From Methanomassiliicoccus luminyensis B10 (GTDB lineage: Archaea; Thermoplasmatota; Thermoplasmata; Methanomassiliicoccales; Methanomassiliicoccaceae), in assembly GCF_000308215.1 (NCBI RefSeq), contig NZ_CAJE01000012.1, positions 692,894 through 756,893 on the forward strand: a stretch of 64,000 bases of DNA, in the 5' to 3' direction. Of this stretch, positions 8,892 to 17,735 are shown piece by piece. Every line of letters starts with the position of its first letter. Position 1 is the stretch's first letter. The position numbers and the translations under genes are program-made. Under the pieces are notes generated by a model that worked only from the letters and a program-made list of their open reading frames with translations, searched no databases and was not told the origin of the DNA.

Positions 8892-9317
8892 ATGTCTGTA
8901 CCTTCAGGGGGAGCGGCGGAGCGTGCGTATGGCATACCGCCAGGTACGGAGGGGAGGACCCAGACCGTACGGGCGACGGGACGATGTCCCCGCTGCGGCG
9001 TGTTCGTTCAGGAGAACTATCTGGTGTGCCCATACTGCGCGTTGCCGCTGAAGAAGGAGTGCCCGCACTGCGGGAAGCTGATCCCGCCGAACTGGAACGC
9101 CTGCTCGTTCTGCGGACACGTCATGACGAACGCCCTCCCGCTGGACGCGAGGGGTGCGGACGCCGGGAACGCGCCGATGAACGGAGCGGATGCGCCCCCT
9201 GAGCCCCGCGGAAGGTGCCCCCAGTGCGCCCGCGCCATCAGCGGCGGGGCCCGCTACTGCGGCGGCTGCGGCCTGAGGATCGAGGGGATCGACCCCGGAC
9301 CGGTCGACGCCCCGTGA
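8892..9317 (+). CDS. Zinc-ribbon protein (three zinc ribbons)
   Basis: 141 aa with six CxxC pairs: CPRC...CPYC (residues 32-49), CPHC...CSFC (58-76) and CPQC...CGGC (109-128). The linker between the second and third is rich in Ala, Gly and Pro. This is the double-zinc-ribbon/DZANK type common in archaea; binding to nucleic acid or protein is likely. No enzymatic motif is seen. The 230 bases after it hold nothing recognised. Confidence 0.8.
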   Translation: MSVPSGGAAERAYGIPPGTEGRTQTVRATGRCPRCGVFVQENYLVCPYCALPLKKECPHCGKLIPPNWNACSFCGHVMTNALPLDARGADAGNAPMNGADAPPEPRGRCPQCARAISGGARYCGGCGLRIEGIDPGPVDAP

Positions 9318-9547
9318 CACTGGCGCGGTCCGGCCATACCGTTCTGCCCATTATCCCGACAGAGCGTAAGCTCGCACATGGATGCGATGGTGCAGAACAA
9401 GCAAATGACCAGGGCACATTTGAGGCGATTCTTTACAACACCTGTATCAGCGCGACCGGTACGAGCGGGTACTGCGCCTGAACGAGAAAGGTCCTGCTGC
9501 CGGGGGCAGGGAGGCGTTAAAGAGGACAGAGGTCCGCTGCGCTGCGT

Positions 9548-9913
9548 TCATCTGAACATGACCCCTGGGTCAGTAACTCCGGTCTCAGGGACATCGGCGA
9601 CTATGCCCCTCTCCTCGTCGCCGACCTCCTCGTTGAAGGAGATCTTGCCGAACTTCTTCTCATAGTTGTCCAGCTGGACCTCCAGCCAGTCCCGGAATAT
9701 CTTGGCCTGCTGAGGGCTCATCTTCAGGCACACCTGCTCCACCCTGTCCAGGACCGCCTCGCCGGACGTCTCGGACTGGGACGCGTTGATCGATATGGTC
9801 CGGATGGTCACCTCGAAGTAGTCTATCTGATGACCGCCGAAGATATCGCTCACGTACACCACCCGATAGTCTTTCGATCTATCGTCCTTGTACTTGATCT
9901 GCGGCTCGTGCAT
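9548..9913 (-). CDS. DUF3467 family protein
   Basis: 121 aa. The pattern VVYVSDIFGGHQIDYFEVTI ... CLKMSPQQAKIFRDWLEVQL ... YEKKFGKI matches DUF3467, a short family of unknown function. There are no membrane segments. The 287 bases upstream, to the peroxiredoxin start, contain AT-rich promoter-like sequence and no further gene. Confidence 0.8.
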   Translation of the reverse strand: MHEPQIKYKDDRSKDYRVVYVSDIFGGHQIDYFEVTIRTISINASQSETSGEAVLDRVEQVCLKMSPQQAKIFRDWLEVQLDNYEKKFGKISFNEEVGDEERGIVADVPETGVTDPGVMFR

Positions 9914-10200
9914 AGATATCGGAGTCAGCTTTAGTCATTGAGTATTAGTTATTTTCACCCAACATTATTGACCGGAACGGGAAAAGATGGCAGAAGGGGC
10001 GCTAAAACGCAGGAAAAGCGTGCTTCCTGATGCAATGGTCCGGGATCAGAGCCTTCCTGCCAGCCCAGTGCCGCATCCTCCGGCCTGTTCCACCGCTCTG
10101 GACGCCGGACAGCGGCGCGCCGGGGACATTCCCCGCCACCGCACTGGTTCGGGAATCGATTAATTATCTAGAGACGCATTATTGTTATACGGTGATTATT

Positions 10201-10857
10201 TTGAGCAATGAGAAGGTATGCTCCGAGACGCCTCTGCTGGGGGACAAGTTCCCCGACGTGGAGGTCGTGACCACGCATGGAAAGGCCAGCCTGCCCAAGG
10301 ACTACGCGGGGAAGTGGTTCGTATTGTTCAGCCACCCCGGTGACTTCACCCCGGTGTGCACCACCGAGTTCGTGGCCTTCGCCAAGAGGGCGGACAAGTT
10401 CAAGGCGATGAACTGCGAGCTTATCGGCCTGTCCATCGACCAGGTGCAATCCCACCTGAAGTGGACCGAATGGATCGCCGACAACCTGAAGGTGGAGGTG
10501 CCGTTCCCCATCATCGCCGACGGGGTGGGGTCCCTCGCCACCAAATTGGGCATGATCCATCCCGGCAAGGGGACCAACACCGTGCGCTCGGTGTTCGTCG
10601 TGGACGACAAGGGCGTCATCCGCCTGATGATCCACTACCCACAGGAGGTGGGCAGGAGCGTGGACGAGGTCCTCCGGGCCGTGAAGGCGCTGCAGTTCCA
10701 TGAGAAGAACCACGTGGCCCTGCCGGAGAACTGGCCCAACAACGAGATCATCGGGGACGAGGTCATCATTCCCCCCGCCGCCGACGAGAAGACCGCCAAG
10801 AAGCGCAAGGAACAGGGCGGCTGCTACGACTGGTGGTTCTGCCACAAGAAGATGTAA
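10201..10857 (+). CDS. Peroxiredoxin (Prx6-type, archaeal)
   Basis: 218 aa from a TTG at 10201. The start is chosen because GGTGAT sits five bases upstream and the length then equals archaeal Prx6-type enzymes. The peroxidatic cysteine is in [13 protein letters not shown] (about residue 50). A C-terminal GGCYDWWFC pair supplies the resolving cysteines seen in archaeal members. It reduces hydrogen peroxide and organic peroxides in the cytoplasm. An intrinsic terminator follows. An upstream in-frame extension to 10030 is unlikely to be translated. Confidence 0.93.
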   Translation: MSNEKVCSETPLLGDKFPDVEVVTTHGKASLPKDYAGKWFVLFSHPGDFTPVCTTEFVAFAKRADKFKAMNCELIGLSIDQVQSHLKWTEWIADNLKVEVPFPIIADGVGSLATKLGMIHPGKGTNTVRSVFVVDDKGVIRLMIHYPQEVGRSVDEVLRAVKALQFHEKNHVALPENWPNNEIIGDEVIIPPAADEKTAKKRKEQGGCYDWWFCHKKM

Positions 10858-10865
10858 GGGGCTTT

Positions 10866-10894
10866 CCCGCCTTCGGGCGGGGCCCATTTTTTTT
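10866..10894 (+). terminator. Intrinsic terminator after peroxiredoxin
   Basis: CCCGCC and GGCGGG form a six-pair stem around a TTCG tetraloop (10866-10881), followed by eight T residues at 10887-10894. The T-run touches the stop codon of the converging mgtA gene. Confidence 0.8.
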
Positions 10895-13481
10895 ACCTCT
10901 CCGTTCCGAGGGAGCGGCGGCGATAGAACCTGGACTTGACCAGGTCGACCACGATGAGATAGGATGCCGTCACTACTGCCAGGAATGCGTAGAACTCCGG
11001 GGGCGGGGGGACCATCTGGAAGGGGCCGGCCAGCGGGGTGAACGGCATCAGGACGGCGAACCCCGCCACCGCCAGCGAGCTCAGGACGACCGGCAGGCTG
11101 GGGCGGCTCAGGAAGAAGGGGGTGGCCCGGGTGCGTATCGCGAATATGACCAGGGTCTGCGTCACCACCGATTCGATGAACCATGCGGTCTGGAACAGCC
11201 CATCGCCGGCGTGGAAGAGATACAGAAGGACGAAGAAGGTAAGGAAATCGAACGCCGAGCTGATGGGGCCGAAGAACACCATGAAGTCGCGGACGTACCG
11301 CACGTCCAGCTTCCGGGGCCGGGAGATGTACTCGCGGTCCACGTTGTCAGTGGGTATAGCGGTCTCGGACAGATCGTAGAGCAGGTTGTTCAGCAGGATC
11401 TGCAGTGGCAGCATGGGCAGGAACGGAAGGAACAGGGAGGCGCCGGCCGCGGAGAACATGTTGCCGAAGTTCGAGCTCACCCCCATCTGGATGTATTTCA
11501 TGGTGTTCCCGAAGGTCCGCCGGCCGTCCAGGACCCCCTGGTTCAGGACCCGGAGGTCGTTCTTCAGCAGGATTATGTCCGCGGCCTCCTTGGCCACGTC
11601 CACGGCGTTATCGACCGATATGCCCACATCGGCGGCGCGGACCGACGGAGCGTCGTTGACCCCGTCGCCGAGGTAGCCGACCACGTGGCCGTTGGCCTTG
11701 AGAGCGGTGATTATCCTGACCTTCTGCACCGGGTCGGTCCGGGCGAACACATTGGCCCGCTCCACCGCCTCCTTGAGCTGCGGATCGTTCATTTTATCCA
11801 GCTCGCTCCCCAGCACCACCCCGGTGATCTCGAACCCCAGCTCCGAGCACACCTTCCGGGTCACCAGCTCGCTGTCGCCGGTGATGACCTTCATCGCCAC
11901 GTTGGAGTCCCTGAGCATCCGGAGCGCTTCCCTGGTGCTCTCCTTGGGAGGGTCCAGGAAGGCCACGAACCCGGCGAACACCAGGTCCCTCTCGTCAGCC
12001 CTTCCGTACCCCTGGCGGTCCTCCACGTCCTTGTACGCCACCCCCAGCACCCTGAGCCCGTCCGCGCTCATGCGCCGGTACATCTCCCGGAGGCGGCCCA
12101 GCGTCTCGGGGTCCATCCTCATTGCGGAGCCGTTGCGATCGTAGTATGACGACACCCCGAACATGCTCTCCGGGGCCCCCTTGGTCATCATCACGGCCTT
12201 CCCGCCCCCGCGGACCACCACCGACACCCTCTTTCGCTCGAAGTCGAAGGGCACCTCCTCGATCAGCTGGTAGCCGCTGACGTCCACCCCGCCGTGCTCC
12301 ACTATCGCCCCGTCCAGGGGGCTCCTCTGTCCCGTCTCGAAGTAGCTGTTGATATACGACAGCCGGAGCACCGGCTCGCTCCGCTGCTCCCCCCGAACGC
12401 CCACATACTGGACCAGGACTACCTTGTTCTGGGTCAGCGTCCCGGTCTTGTCAGTGCACAGGATATCCATGCTGCCGTAGTTCTGGATCGCCTCCAGGCG
12501 CTTCACGATGACCCCCTTGCGGCTCATGTCCATCGCCCCTTCAGTGAGATTGATGGTCAGGATGAGGGGCAGCAGCTCGGGGGTCAGACCGACCGCCAAG
12601 GCCACCGAGAACAACAGCGAGTCCACGATGCCCCGTTGGTTGGCAGCGTTGATGATGAAGACCACGACCACCAGGGCGAAGGTGACCCTCATGATCAGGT
12701 ACCCGAAGCGGCGGGAGCCCTTCTCGAACTCGGTGGGCGGGCGGCGCTGGACCAGCTTTTCCGCCACCTCGGCGTAGCGGGTGCTCCGGCCGGTCCTGAC
12801 CACCGCTGCCACCGCCGATCCGTTGACCACGGAGGTCCCCATGAAGAGGTAGTCGGACCGGTCGGCCGGCTTGCCCCTGGCCGGCGGCGCGGCGCTCTTT
12901 CCCACGGCCATCGACTCGCCGGTCAGCGCGGACTCGTTCACGAAGAGGTCCCGAGAGGACAGCACCCGGCACTCCGCGGGCACGATGTCCCCCGTGGACA
13001 GATGGACCACGTCGCCGGGCACCAGCTCGCTCAGCGGCACCTCCCTCTTCGCGCCGCCACGCACCACTGTGGCCATGGTCCTGACCTTCTTTGACAGCTC
13101 CTCGGACGCCCGCTCCGAGCGATGCTCCTGGAAGAAGGTGAGGCCGGTGCTGATCAGGACGATGGTGTAGATCACCGCGGCGCTGAGAGGCTGCCCGGTG
13201 AACAGGGTGACCGTCCCCGCCAGCAGGAGGATGATGACCAGGGGGTCCTTGAACTTGGACAGGAAGGTCCCCGCGGCGCTACGTTTCCGGCGCGGCGCGG
13301 CCTCGTTGGGGCCGTAGCGCTCCAGCCTCCGAGAGGCCTCCTCCTCGCCCAGGCCGAGGCGGGCGTCGGTGCCTAGGCGGCGCGCTGCCTCCGAAGCATC
13401 CAACACGAGCGCGTCATCATCGCTCAGGAAATCGTCCTGGCCGCGCCCGGCCTCCCTGCGGTCCCGATGAGGCCTTGCCAT
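10893..13481 (-). CDS. mgtA: Magnesium-translocating P-type ATPase
   Basis: 862 aa, the usual MgtA length. Order: cytoplasmic N-terminus, helix pair, actuator loop with NESALTGES, phosphorylation site CTDKTGTLTQNK near residue 343, nucleotide domain with MTKGAPE, and hinge GDGVNDAPSVRAADVGISVD near 605. The C-terminal helices include the MgtA-typical LPLQILLNNLLYDLSETAIP. It imports Mg2+ using ATP. A TATA-like tatatcat at about 13505 lies 25 bases before the ATG, suggesting a leaderless mRNA. It is divergent from the superoxide dismutase gene. Confidence 0.93.
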   Translation of the reverse strand: MARPHRDRREAGRGQDDFLSDDDALVLDASEAARRLGTDARLGLGEEEASRRLERYGPNEAAPRRKRSAAGTFLSKFKDPLVIILLLAGTVTLFTGQPLSAAVIYTIVLISTGLTFFQEHRSERASEELSKKVRTMATVVRGGAKREVPLSELVPGDVVHLSTGDIVPAECRVLSSRDLFVNESALTGESMAVGKSAAPPARGKPADRSDYLFMGTSVVNGSAVAAVVRTGRSTRYAEVAEKLVQRRPPTEFEKGSRRFGYLIMRVTFALVVVVFIINAANQRGIVDSLLFSVALAVGLTPELLPLILTINLTEGAMDMSRKGVIVKRLEAIQNYGSMDILCTDKTGTLTQNKVVLVQYVGVRGEQRSEPVLRLSYINSYFETGQRSPLDGAIVEHGGVDVSGYQLIEEVPFDFERKRVSVVVRGGGKAVMMTKGAPESMFGVSSYYDRNGSAMRMDPETLGRLREMYRRMSADGLRVLGVAYKDVEDRQGYGRADERDLVFAGFVAFLDPPKESTREALRMLRDSNVAMKVITGDSELVTRKVCSELGFEITGVVLGSELDKMNDPQLKEAVERANVFARTDPVQKVRIITALKANGHVVGYLGDGVNDAPSVRAADVGISVDNAVDVAKEAADIILLKNDLRVLNQGVLDGRRTFGNTMKYIQMGVSSNFGNMFSAAGASLFLPFLPMLPLQILLNNLLYDLSETAIPTDNVDREYISRPRKLDVRYVRDFMVFFGPISSAFDFLTFFVLLYLFHAGDGLFQTAWFIESVVTQTLVIFAIRTRATPFFLSRPSLPVVLSSLAVAGFAVLMPFTPLAGPFQMVPPPPEFYAFLAVVTASYLIVVDLVKSRFYRRRSLGTER

Positions 13482-13574
13482 CGGAGCAGGTTGGAAACCA
13501 AGAGTATATCATAGCCTCCCGCCGCCGACAGTGGGAAATAGTCCGAGGTGCCAGGAAGGGGAGAGGATGAAAGC

Positions 13575-14261
13575 ATGGCCGAAAAGAAAGGTATGTATTC
13601 GCTGCCAGACCTGCCATATGGCTACGGGGACCTCGCCCCCTTCGTCTCCGAGGCCCTTCTCAAAGTGCACCATGACGGCCACCACCAGAAGTACGTGAAG
13701 CAGGCCAACGCATTGCTGGAGAAGTTCGACCAAGCCCGGGCCGACGGCTCCTCCCTGGATATGAAGTGCGCCGCGCAAGCTCTGGCGTTCAACGTAGGAG
13801 GGCACTATCTTCATTCGCTGTTCTGGAAGAACATGGCCCCGCCGTCGAAAGGGGGCGGGGGAAGGCCGGGCGGAAGGATCGGTGACGAGATCGACAAGGA
13901 GTTCGGCAGCTACGAGCGCTTCCAGAAGGAGTTCACCGAGCTCGCCAACAGCGTGGAGTCCTCGGGATGGGCCACCTTGGTATGGTGCACCCAGACCGGC
14001 CGGCCGCTGCTGGTGCAGATCAAGGACCACGACCTCTACGCCATCCCGGGGTTCCGGACCCTCCTGGTGCTGGACGAGTGGGAGCATGCCTACTACCTTG
14101 ACTACACGAACAAGAAGCCGGACTACACCGCGGGGTTCTGGAACGTGGTCAACTGGGAGGAGGTGGACCGGCGGCTGGAGAACATAATCGGCGGCAATAA
14201 GGCCGAGAGGACCGAGAAGTCGATAGAGCGGGTATCAAGCGGGGCCGTGCCTATAAGATAA
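13575..14261 (+). CDS. Superoxide dismutase, Fe/Mn family
   Basis: 228 aa from the ATG at 13575, which follows gagaggat. Metal ligands are visible in order: His in KVHHDGHHQKYV, His in NVGGHYLHSLFWKNM, and Asp and His in VLDEWEHAYYLDYTNKKPDY. The fold and length are standard. Whether it holds iron or manganese cannot be decided by eye. The 23-residue tail after NIIGGNKAE is longer than in many members. It lies beside mgtA and close to a peroxiredoxin, a small oxygen-defence group. Confidence 0.93.
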   Translation: MAEKKGMYSLPDLPYGYGDLAPFVSEALLKVHHDGHHQKYVKQANALLEKFDQARADGSSLDMKCAAQALAFNVGGHYLHSLFWKNMAPPSKGGGGRPGGRIGDEIDKEFGSYERFQKEFTELANSVESSGWATLVWCTQTGRPLLVQIKDHDLYAIPGFRTLLVLDEWEHAYYLDYTNKKPDYTAGFWNVVNWEEVDRRLENIIGGNKAERTEKSIERVSSGAVPIR

Positions 14262-14360
14262 AGCGGCCCCGAGGCCGCCGAGGGCTGCGACATTTCAGAA
14301 ACCGAGAAATACGCGAGAGCGGTTCCATCCCTGACCCGGGAGAGGGTCGGGTGAGTCACG

Positions 14361-14999
14361 TTGCGCAAGTGGTGCGATGACCTGAGGAGGGGCGACCACG
14401 TCGTTCATATCTACAAGAGCGCTGACGAGCAGGCCAAGGCACTGCTGGACCTGATAGGCTGGATGCGCGAGGACGAGAAGCTCGTGCTGCACTGCGACGG
14501 CCCCGACCGCGAGGGCGGCGACTGCTTCGCCCTGAATGGCCAGATGTTCGAGGCGGCGGCCCAGGACGGCCACATGGAGGTACTCCCGTCATATCGTGCG
14601 GTGTGCCCCACCGGCAAGTTCCGCGCCGACGCCCTGCCGGACCTGCTTATATACGATCTCGGCCGGACCATGGACGAGGGGTTCAGCGGCGCGGTCCTGT
14701 GCATAGACTATTCCTGGATCGCCGAACTCCCCGATGACTTCGCCTCGCACGTGGTGCAGAGTTCCCAGATCACCCTGGCAAGGCTCCCCTCGAACCTCAC
14801 CCTGCTCTGCCAGTACGACCGGCGCAGGCTCACCGCCGAGCAGGCCGATCAGCTCCTGAGGGTCCACCAGCTCGCCCTCGCCGACGGAAAGCTCGCCCGC
14901 AACTTCTGGGTGGTGGCCACCAGCACCCTGGGCGGAAGGGGCAGGAGCATAAAGGCCATGCCCCAGCCCAGTGCCGCGGCTACCGGACAAGAGAAATAA
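14361..14999 (+). CDS. MEDS domain protein (methanogen/methylotroph sensory domain)
   Basis: 212 aa from a TTG at 14361, with GGGTGAG six bases upstream. The N-terminus (RRGDHVVHIYKSADEQAKALLDLIGWM) and later ALCIDYSWI-like and LLCQYDRR segments match the MEDS domain, a sensory module related to RecA/KaiC folds found in methanogens and methylotrophs (DcmR-like). The ATP-binding motif is not evident, so this is probably a sensor or signalling protein. It ends one base before the stop of the converging Lrp gene. Confidence 0.8.
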   Translation: MRKWCDDLRRGDHVVHIYKSADEQAKALLDLIGWMREDEKLVLHCDGPDREGGDCFALNGQMFEAAAQDGHMEVLPSYRAVCPTGKFRADALPDLLIYDLGRTMDEGFSGAVLCIDYSWIAELPDDFASHVVQSSQITLARLPSNLTLLCQYDRRRLTAEQADQLLRVHQLALADGKLARNFWVVATSTLGGRGRSIKAMPQPSAAATGQEK

Positions 15000-15440
15000 T
15001 CACAGGCCGGGGTACCGGATGACCGGCTCGAGGACCATGGTCACCTCGATGTTCTGGAACCCCAAGGGCCGTATCTTCTTGTCGATCACCTCGACCAGCT
15101 CCGAATTGTTGGCGGCACGCACCCTGAACATGATGCGCCTCTCGCCAGTGACCCGAAGTATCTCCGAGATGTTCTCCATGGAGAACAGGGAAGCTATCGC
15201 GGTCTGCCCCTTCTCGGGCGGGATGTCGGCCGCGACATAGGCATCGGAGTTGATGCCCACCTTCTCCTGGTTGACGATGGCCGAATAGCCGAGGATGGTC
15301 TTGTTGTCCTCCAGCTTTTTGATGCGGTCGCGTATGGTGGAGGGCGACCGGTCCACCATGGCCCCGATCTCCTCGTAGGTGAGCTTGCCGTTCCGCTGCA
15401 ACAGTCGGAGGATCTTCAGATCGAGGTCATCTTGGAGCAT
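15000..15440 (-). CDS. Lrp/AsnC family transcriptional regulator
   Basis: 146 aa. The N-terminal helix-turn-helix (DLKILRLLQRNGKLTYEEIG, then RSPSTIRDRIKKLE) is followed by the RAM ligand domain (VGINSDAYVAADIPP ... ILRVTGERRIMFRVRA). The length and domain order are typical. It probably binds DNA as a dimer or octamer and senses an amino acid. The target is unknown. Confidence 0.92.
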   Translation of the reverse strand: MLQDDLDLKILRLLQRNGKLTYEEIGAMVDRSPSTIRDRIKKLEDNKTILGYSAIVNQEKVGINSDAYVAADIPPEKGQTAIASLFSMENISEILRVTGERRIMFRVRAANNSELVEVIDKKIRPLGFQNIEVTMVLEPVIRYPGL

Positions 15441-15515
15441 CTGACCTTATAATACGCTCCTGCCAGCCTAAAATAGTTTTGTTCACGCAGAACCGACGAA
15501 CGCTCCCATTGGGCT

Positions 15516-15947
15516 TCAATAATCTTTACGGGACCTCGTGCTCAGGTAGTCGCCGATGATCTTGGCATGATCGAAAGCCAGCTCCGGCAGCTTGTCCAGC
15601 GGGAAAAGCTCCACGCCCTCGGCATCATCGCCCGCACGCGGTTCTCCTCCTATCAGCCGGAGGACGTACACCGCGCTGATTATATGGCCCCGAGGGTCCC
15701 TGGACGGGTCGGAGTAGATCCCCAGGAGGCCCAGCACCGCCGTCTCCAGCCCCGTCTCTTCCCTGACCTCGCGGACCGCGCTGTCCTCGGTCCGTTCCCC
15801 ATACTCCACGAAGCCGCCGGGCAGCGCGTATTTGCCCTTGCCCGGCTCCCGTCCCCTCCTGATCAGCACGATCTTGCCATCGATGACCACGATGCCGTCG
15901 GTGGTAAGCTTGGGGTTCCGGTATTGGGGGGCGCTGTCGGAGGCCAT
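15516..15947 (-). CDS. Nudix hydrolase
   Basis: 143 aa from the ATG at 15947 (a longer frame reaches 16046). The Nudix box is complete: GGFVEYGERTEDSAVREV then REETGLE, giving GX5EX7REUXEEXGU, near residues 45-67. Preceding KGKYALPGGF is the usual lead-in. It hydrolyses a nucleoside diphosphate linked to another group; ADP-ribose is a plausible substrate for this subgroup. It is divergent from the metal-cofactor cluster. Confidence 0.88.
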   Translation of the reverse strand: MASDSAPQYRNPKLTTDGIVVIDGKIVLIRRGREPGKGKYALPGGFVEYGERTEDSAVREVREETGLETAVLGLLGIYSDPSRDPRGHIISAVYVLRLIGGEPRAGDDAEGVELFPLDKLPELAFDHAKIIGDYLSTRSRKDY

Positions 15948-16039
15948 GGGAAAAGCGATGATGGAGCGCTGAGAAATAGTTGTCGGGAGAGGGAGCGGTC
16001 CCTCGGCGAAGAACGGGACGTTCGGGATAAGAGTTATTA

Positions 16040-16053
16040 ATGACATATGTCAT
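16040..16053. promoter_or_regulatory. Perfect 14-base palindrome, candidate operator
   Basis: ATGACATATGTCAT is a perfect palindrome. It overlaps the downstream edge of a TATA-like ttattaatg (16034-16042) about 27 bases before the ATG at 16066. This is where an archaeal repressor would block polymerase recruitment. It probably controls the His/Cys protein-DUF134-Mrp-NifX run. Confidence 0.5.
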
Positions 16054-16065
16054 AAACTCGGTCCG

Positions 16066-16326
16066 ATGAATGAAACACCTACAGAAGCAGAGAGCAGCCA
16101 TAACGAGAACGGGGCACCCGCCAGTGGCAGATGCCGATGCGGCGGGACCGGTGAAGGACATGGACCCGGGCACGCCTGCGGACATGGTCCTGGTGAAGAG
16201 CGCAAAGGGCACTGCCACGAGGGCGAGGGGGCACGGCACCACGCACGCCACGGACAGTGCGGACGCGGCCTGAGAAGGCACGCTGGCCAGCATGATAGCG
16301 GACCAGACCGATGCTGCCGCGAGTGA
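16066..16326 (+). CDS. His/Cys-rich small protein, putative metal binder
   Basis: 86 aa. No known domain recognised. The middle is dominated by glycine, histidine and cysteine (CRCGGTGEGHGPGHACGHGP, then GHCHEGEGARHHARHGQC) and it ends in CCRE. Such low-complexity proteins often bind Ni, Co or iron-sulfur precursors, and Mrp/NifX/DUF134 clusters in methanogens often contain comparable short proteins. An overlapping frame from 16070 is also open, so the frame is not certain; the ATG position relative to the TATA-like box favours 16066. Confidence 0.5.
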   Translation: MNETPTEAESSHNENGAPASGRCRCGGTGEGHGPGHACGHGPGEERKGHCHEGEGARHHARHGQCGRGLRRHAGQHDSGPDRCCRE

Positions 16327-16335
16327 ATAAAGGAT

Positions 16336-16710
16336 ATGCCTAGACCAACGAAGTGCAGGAGGGTCTGCTGCCTGCCCAGGTCCGAGCGATTCGGGCCCCT
16401 GGGGCTCCCCATGGACCTGGACGGCGCGGTGAGAATGACCGTGGACGAGTACGAGACCATCCGGCTCATCGACCTGGAGGATATGACCCAGGAGGAGTGC
16501 GCACGCCGTATGAACGTCGCCCGCACCACCGTCCAGGGCATTTACGACAGCGCCAGGAGGAAGCTGGCCGAGTCCCTGGTCCTCGGCAGAACGCTGCGCA
16601 TCGAGGGTGGCGAGTACATGCTGTGCGACGGCCACGGCAGGGGGTGCGGCGGCCGGGGATGCCCCCGGCGAGGGAGCGTGGCGGTCCTCCCGGAGAATGA
16701 GGGTGCGTAA
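16336..16710 (+). CDS. DUF134 family helix-turn-helix protein
   Basis: 124 aa. It begins MPRPTKCRRVCCLP and continues with LDGAVRMTVDEYETIRLIDLE and TQEECARRMNVARTTVQGIY, the DUF134 signature with a sigma-70-like helix-turn-helix. The tail is rich in Cys and Gly (CDGHGRGCGGRGC) and may bind metal. It is probably a DNA-binding regulator; the palindrome upstream is a candidate target. It sits 9 bases after the His/Cys-rich gene and before the Mrp gene, an arrangement repeated in methanogens. Confidence 0.85.
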   Translation: MPRPTKCRRVCCLPRSERFGPLGLPMDLDGAVRMTVDEYETIRLIDLEDMTQEECARRMNVARTTVQGIYDSARRKLAESLVLGRTLRIEGGEYMLCDGHGRGCGGRGCPRRGSVAVLPENEGA

Positions 16711-16816
16711 TGCCAGTGTTCTCGCCGAGAGCACCTCCATCTCGGAGAAGTTCGGGGCGCAGCACGGGCTCAGCCTGCACATCCTGGCGAGTGGGCGCGG
16801 TCATATGCAACCCTGA
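16703..16816 (+). pseudogene. Remnant of an MBL-fold gene (N-terminal 37 codons only)
   Basis: From a GTG overlapping the DUF134 stop, the reading RNASVLAESTSISEKFGAQHGLSLHIL closely resembles the N-terminus of MBL-fold hydrolases of the ribofuranosylaminobenzene-phosphate-synthase-like type (V..EN.. ..EHGLS..I). It then stops at 16816. The remaining roughly 200 residues are absent, and the next 76 bases run to the Mrp start. It is most likely a deletion remnant. Confidence 0.5.
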
Positions 16817-16892
16817 GTCCGGTGATGGGGAAGAGCATCGACCGCTCCTCCACCGGCCAGGTACTGGGACTTTTCGAAGAGGATGAGATATC

Positions 16893-17735
16893 ATGAGCGA
16901 TAACTGTGATCAGAGCTGCGGAAGCTGCAGCGCGGAGTGTTCGGAACGAAGGGCAACGGAGGATTTCACGGAGAGGCCGCACGAGCTGAGCCATATCCGG
17001 AGGGTCATCGGGGTGGTCAGTGGCAAGGGCGGGGTCGGCAAGTCCCTGGTCACCTCCACGCTGGCCACCCTGATGCGCCGGAAAGGGTACCGGACGGCCA
17101 TCCTCGACGCGGACATCACCGGCCCTTCCATCCCCAAGGCGTTCGGGATAAGGCAGAGGGCCCTGGCCGACCAGACCGGGCTGCTCCCTATCAAGAGCAG
17201 GACCGGGATAGAGATCATGTCCATCAACCTGCTGTTGGAGAACGACACCGACCCAGTGATATGGCGTGGGCCCATCCTCGCGGGTACGGTCAAGCAGTTC
17301 TGGAAGGACGTGGTATGGGGCGACGTGGACTATATGTTCATTGACATGCCGCCGGGGACGGGGGACGTTCCCCTGACGGTGTTCCAGTCCATCGCAGTGG
17401 ACGGCATCATCATCGTGACCTCCCCGCAGGAGCTGGTGTCCATGATAGTGTCCAAGGCGGTCAGGATGGCGCAGATGATGAACGTCCCCGTGCTGGGCCT
17501 GGTGGAGAACATGTCCTACTTCAGGTGTCCCGACAACGGGAAGGACTACCGGATATTCGGGGAGAGCCACATCGAGGACGTGGCCGCCGCCCACGGCCTG
17601 GAGGTCTTGGCCAGGATACCCATCGACCCGAGGCTGGCGGAGGCCTGCGACTCCGGCCGGGTCGAGTCGTTCGATGGGGACTGGCTCGACCCGGTGGCGA
17701 GGGTGCTGGAGGGCGTGAAGGGGAAGGATGGATGA
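16893..17735 (+). CDS. Mrp/NBP35-type iron-sulfur carrier ATPase
   Basis: 280 aa. The N-terminal cysteine patch CDQSCGSCSAEC (residues 5-16) precedes a deviant Walker A, SGKGGVGKS (43-51). Switch regions follow as DADITGPSIPK and IDMPPGTGD, then ENMSYFRCPDNGK. It is a cytosolic scaffold or carrier that binds a bridging 4Fe-4S cluster between two subunits and hands it to target proteins. It overlaps the NifX-like gene by 8 bases, so the two are translated together. Confidence 0.92.
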   Translation: MSDNCDQSCGSCSAECSERRATEDFTERPHELSHIRRVIGVVSGKGGVGKSLVTSTLATLMRRKGYRTAILDADITGPSIPKAFGIRQRALADQTGLLPIKSRTGIEIMSINLLLENDTDPVIWRGPILAGTVKQFWKDVVWGDVDYMFIDMPPGTGDVPLTVFQSIAVDGIIIVTSPQELVSMIVSKAVRMAQMMNVPVLGLVENMSYFRCPDNGKDYRIFGESHIEDVAAAHGLEVLARIPIDPRLAEACDSGRVESFDGDWLDPVARVLEGVKGKDG

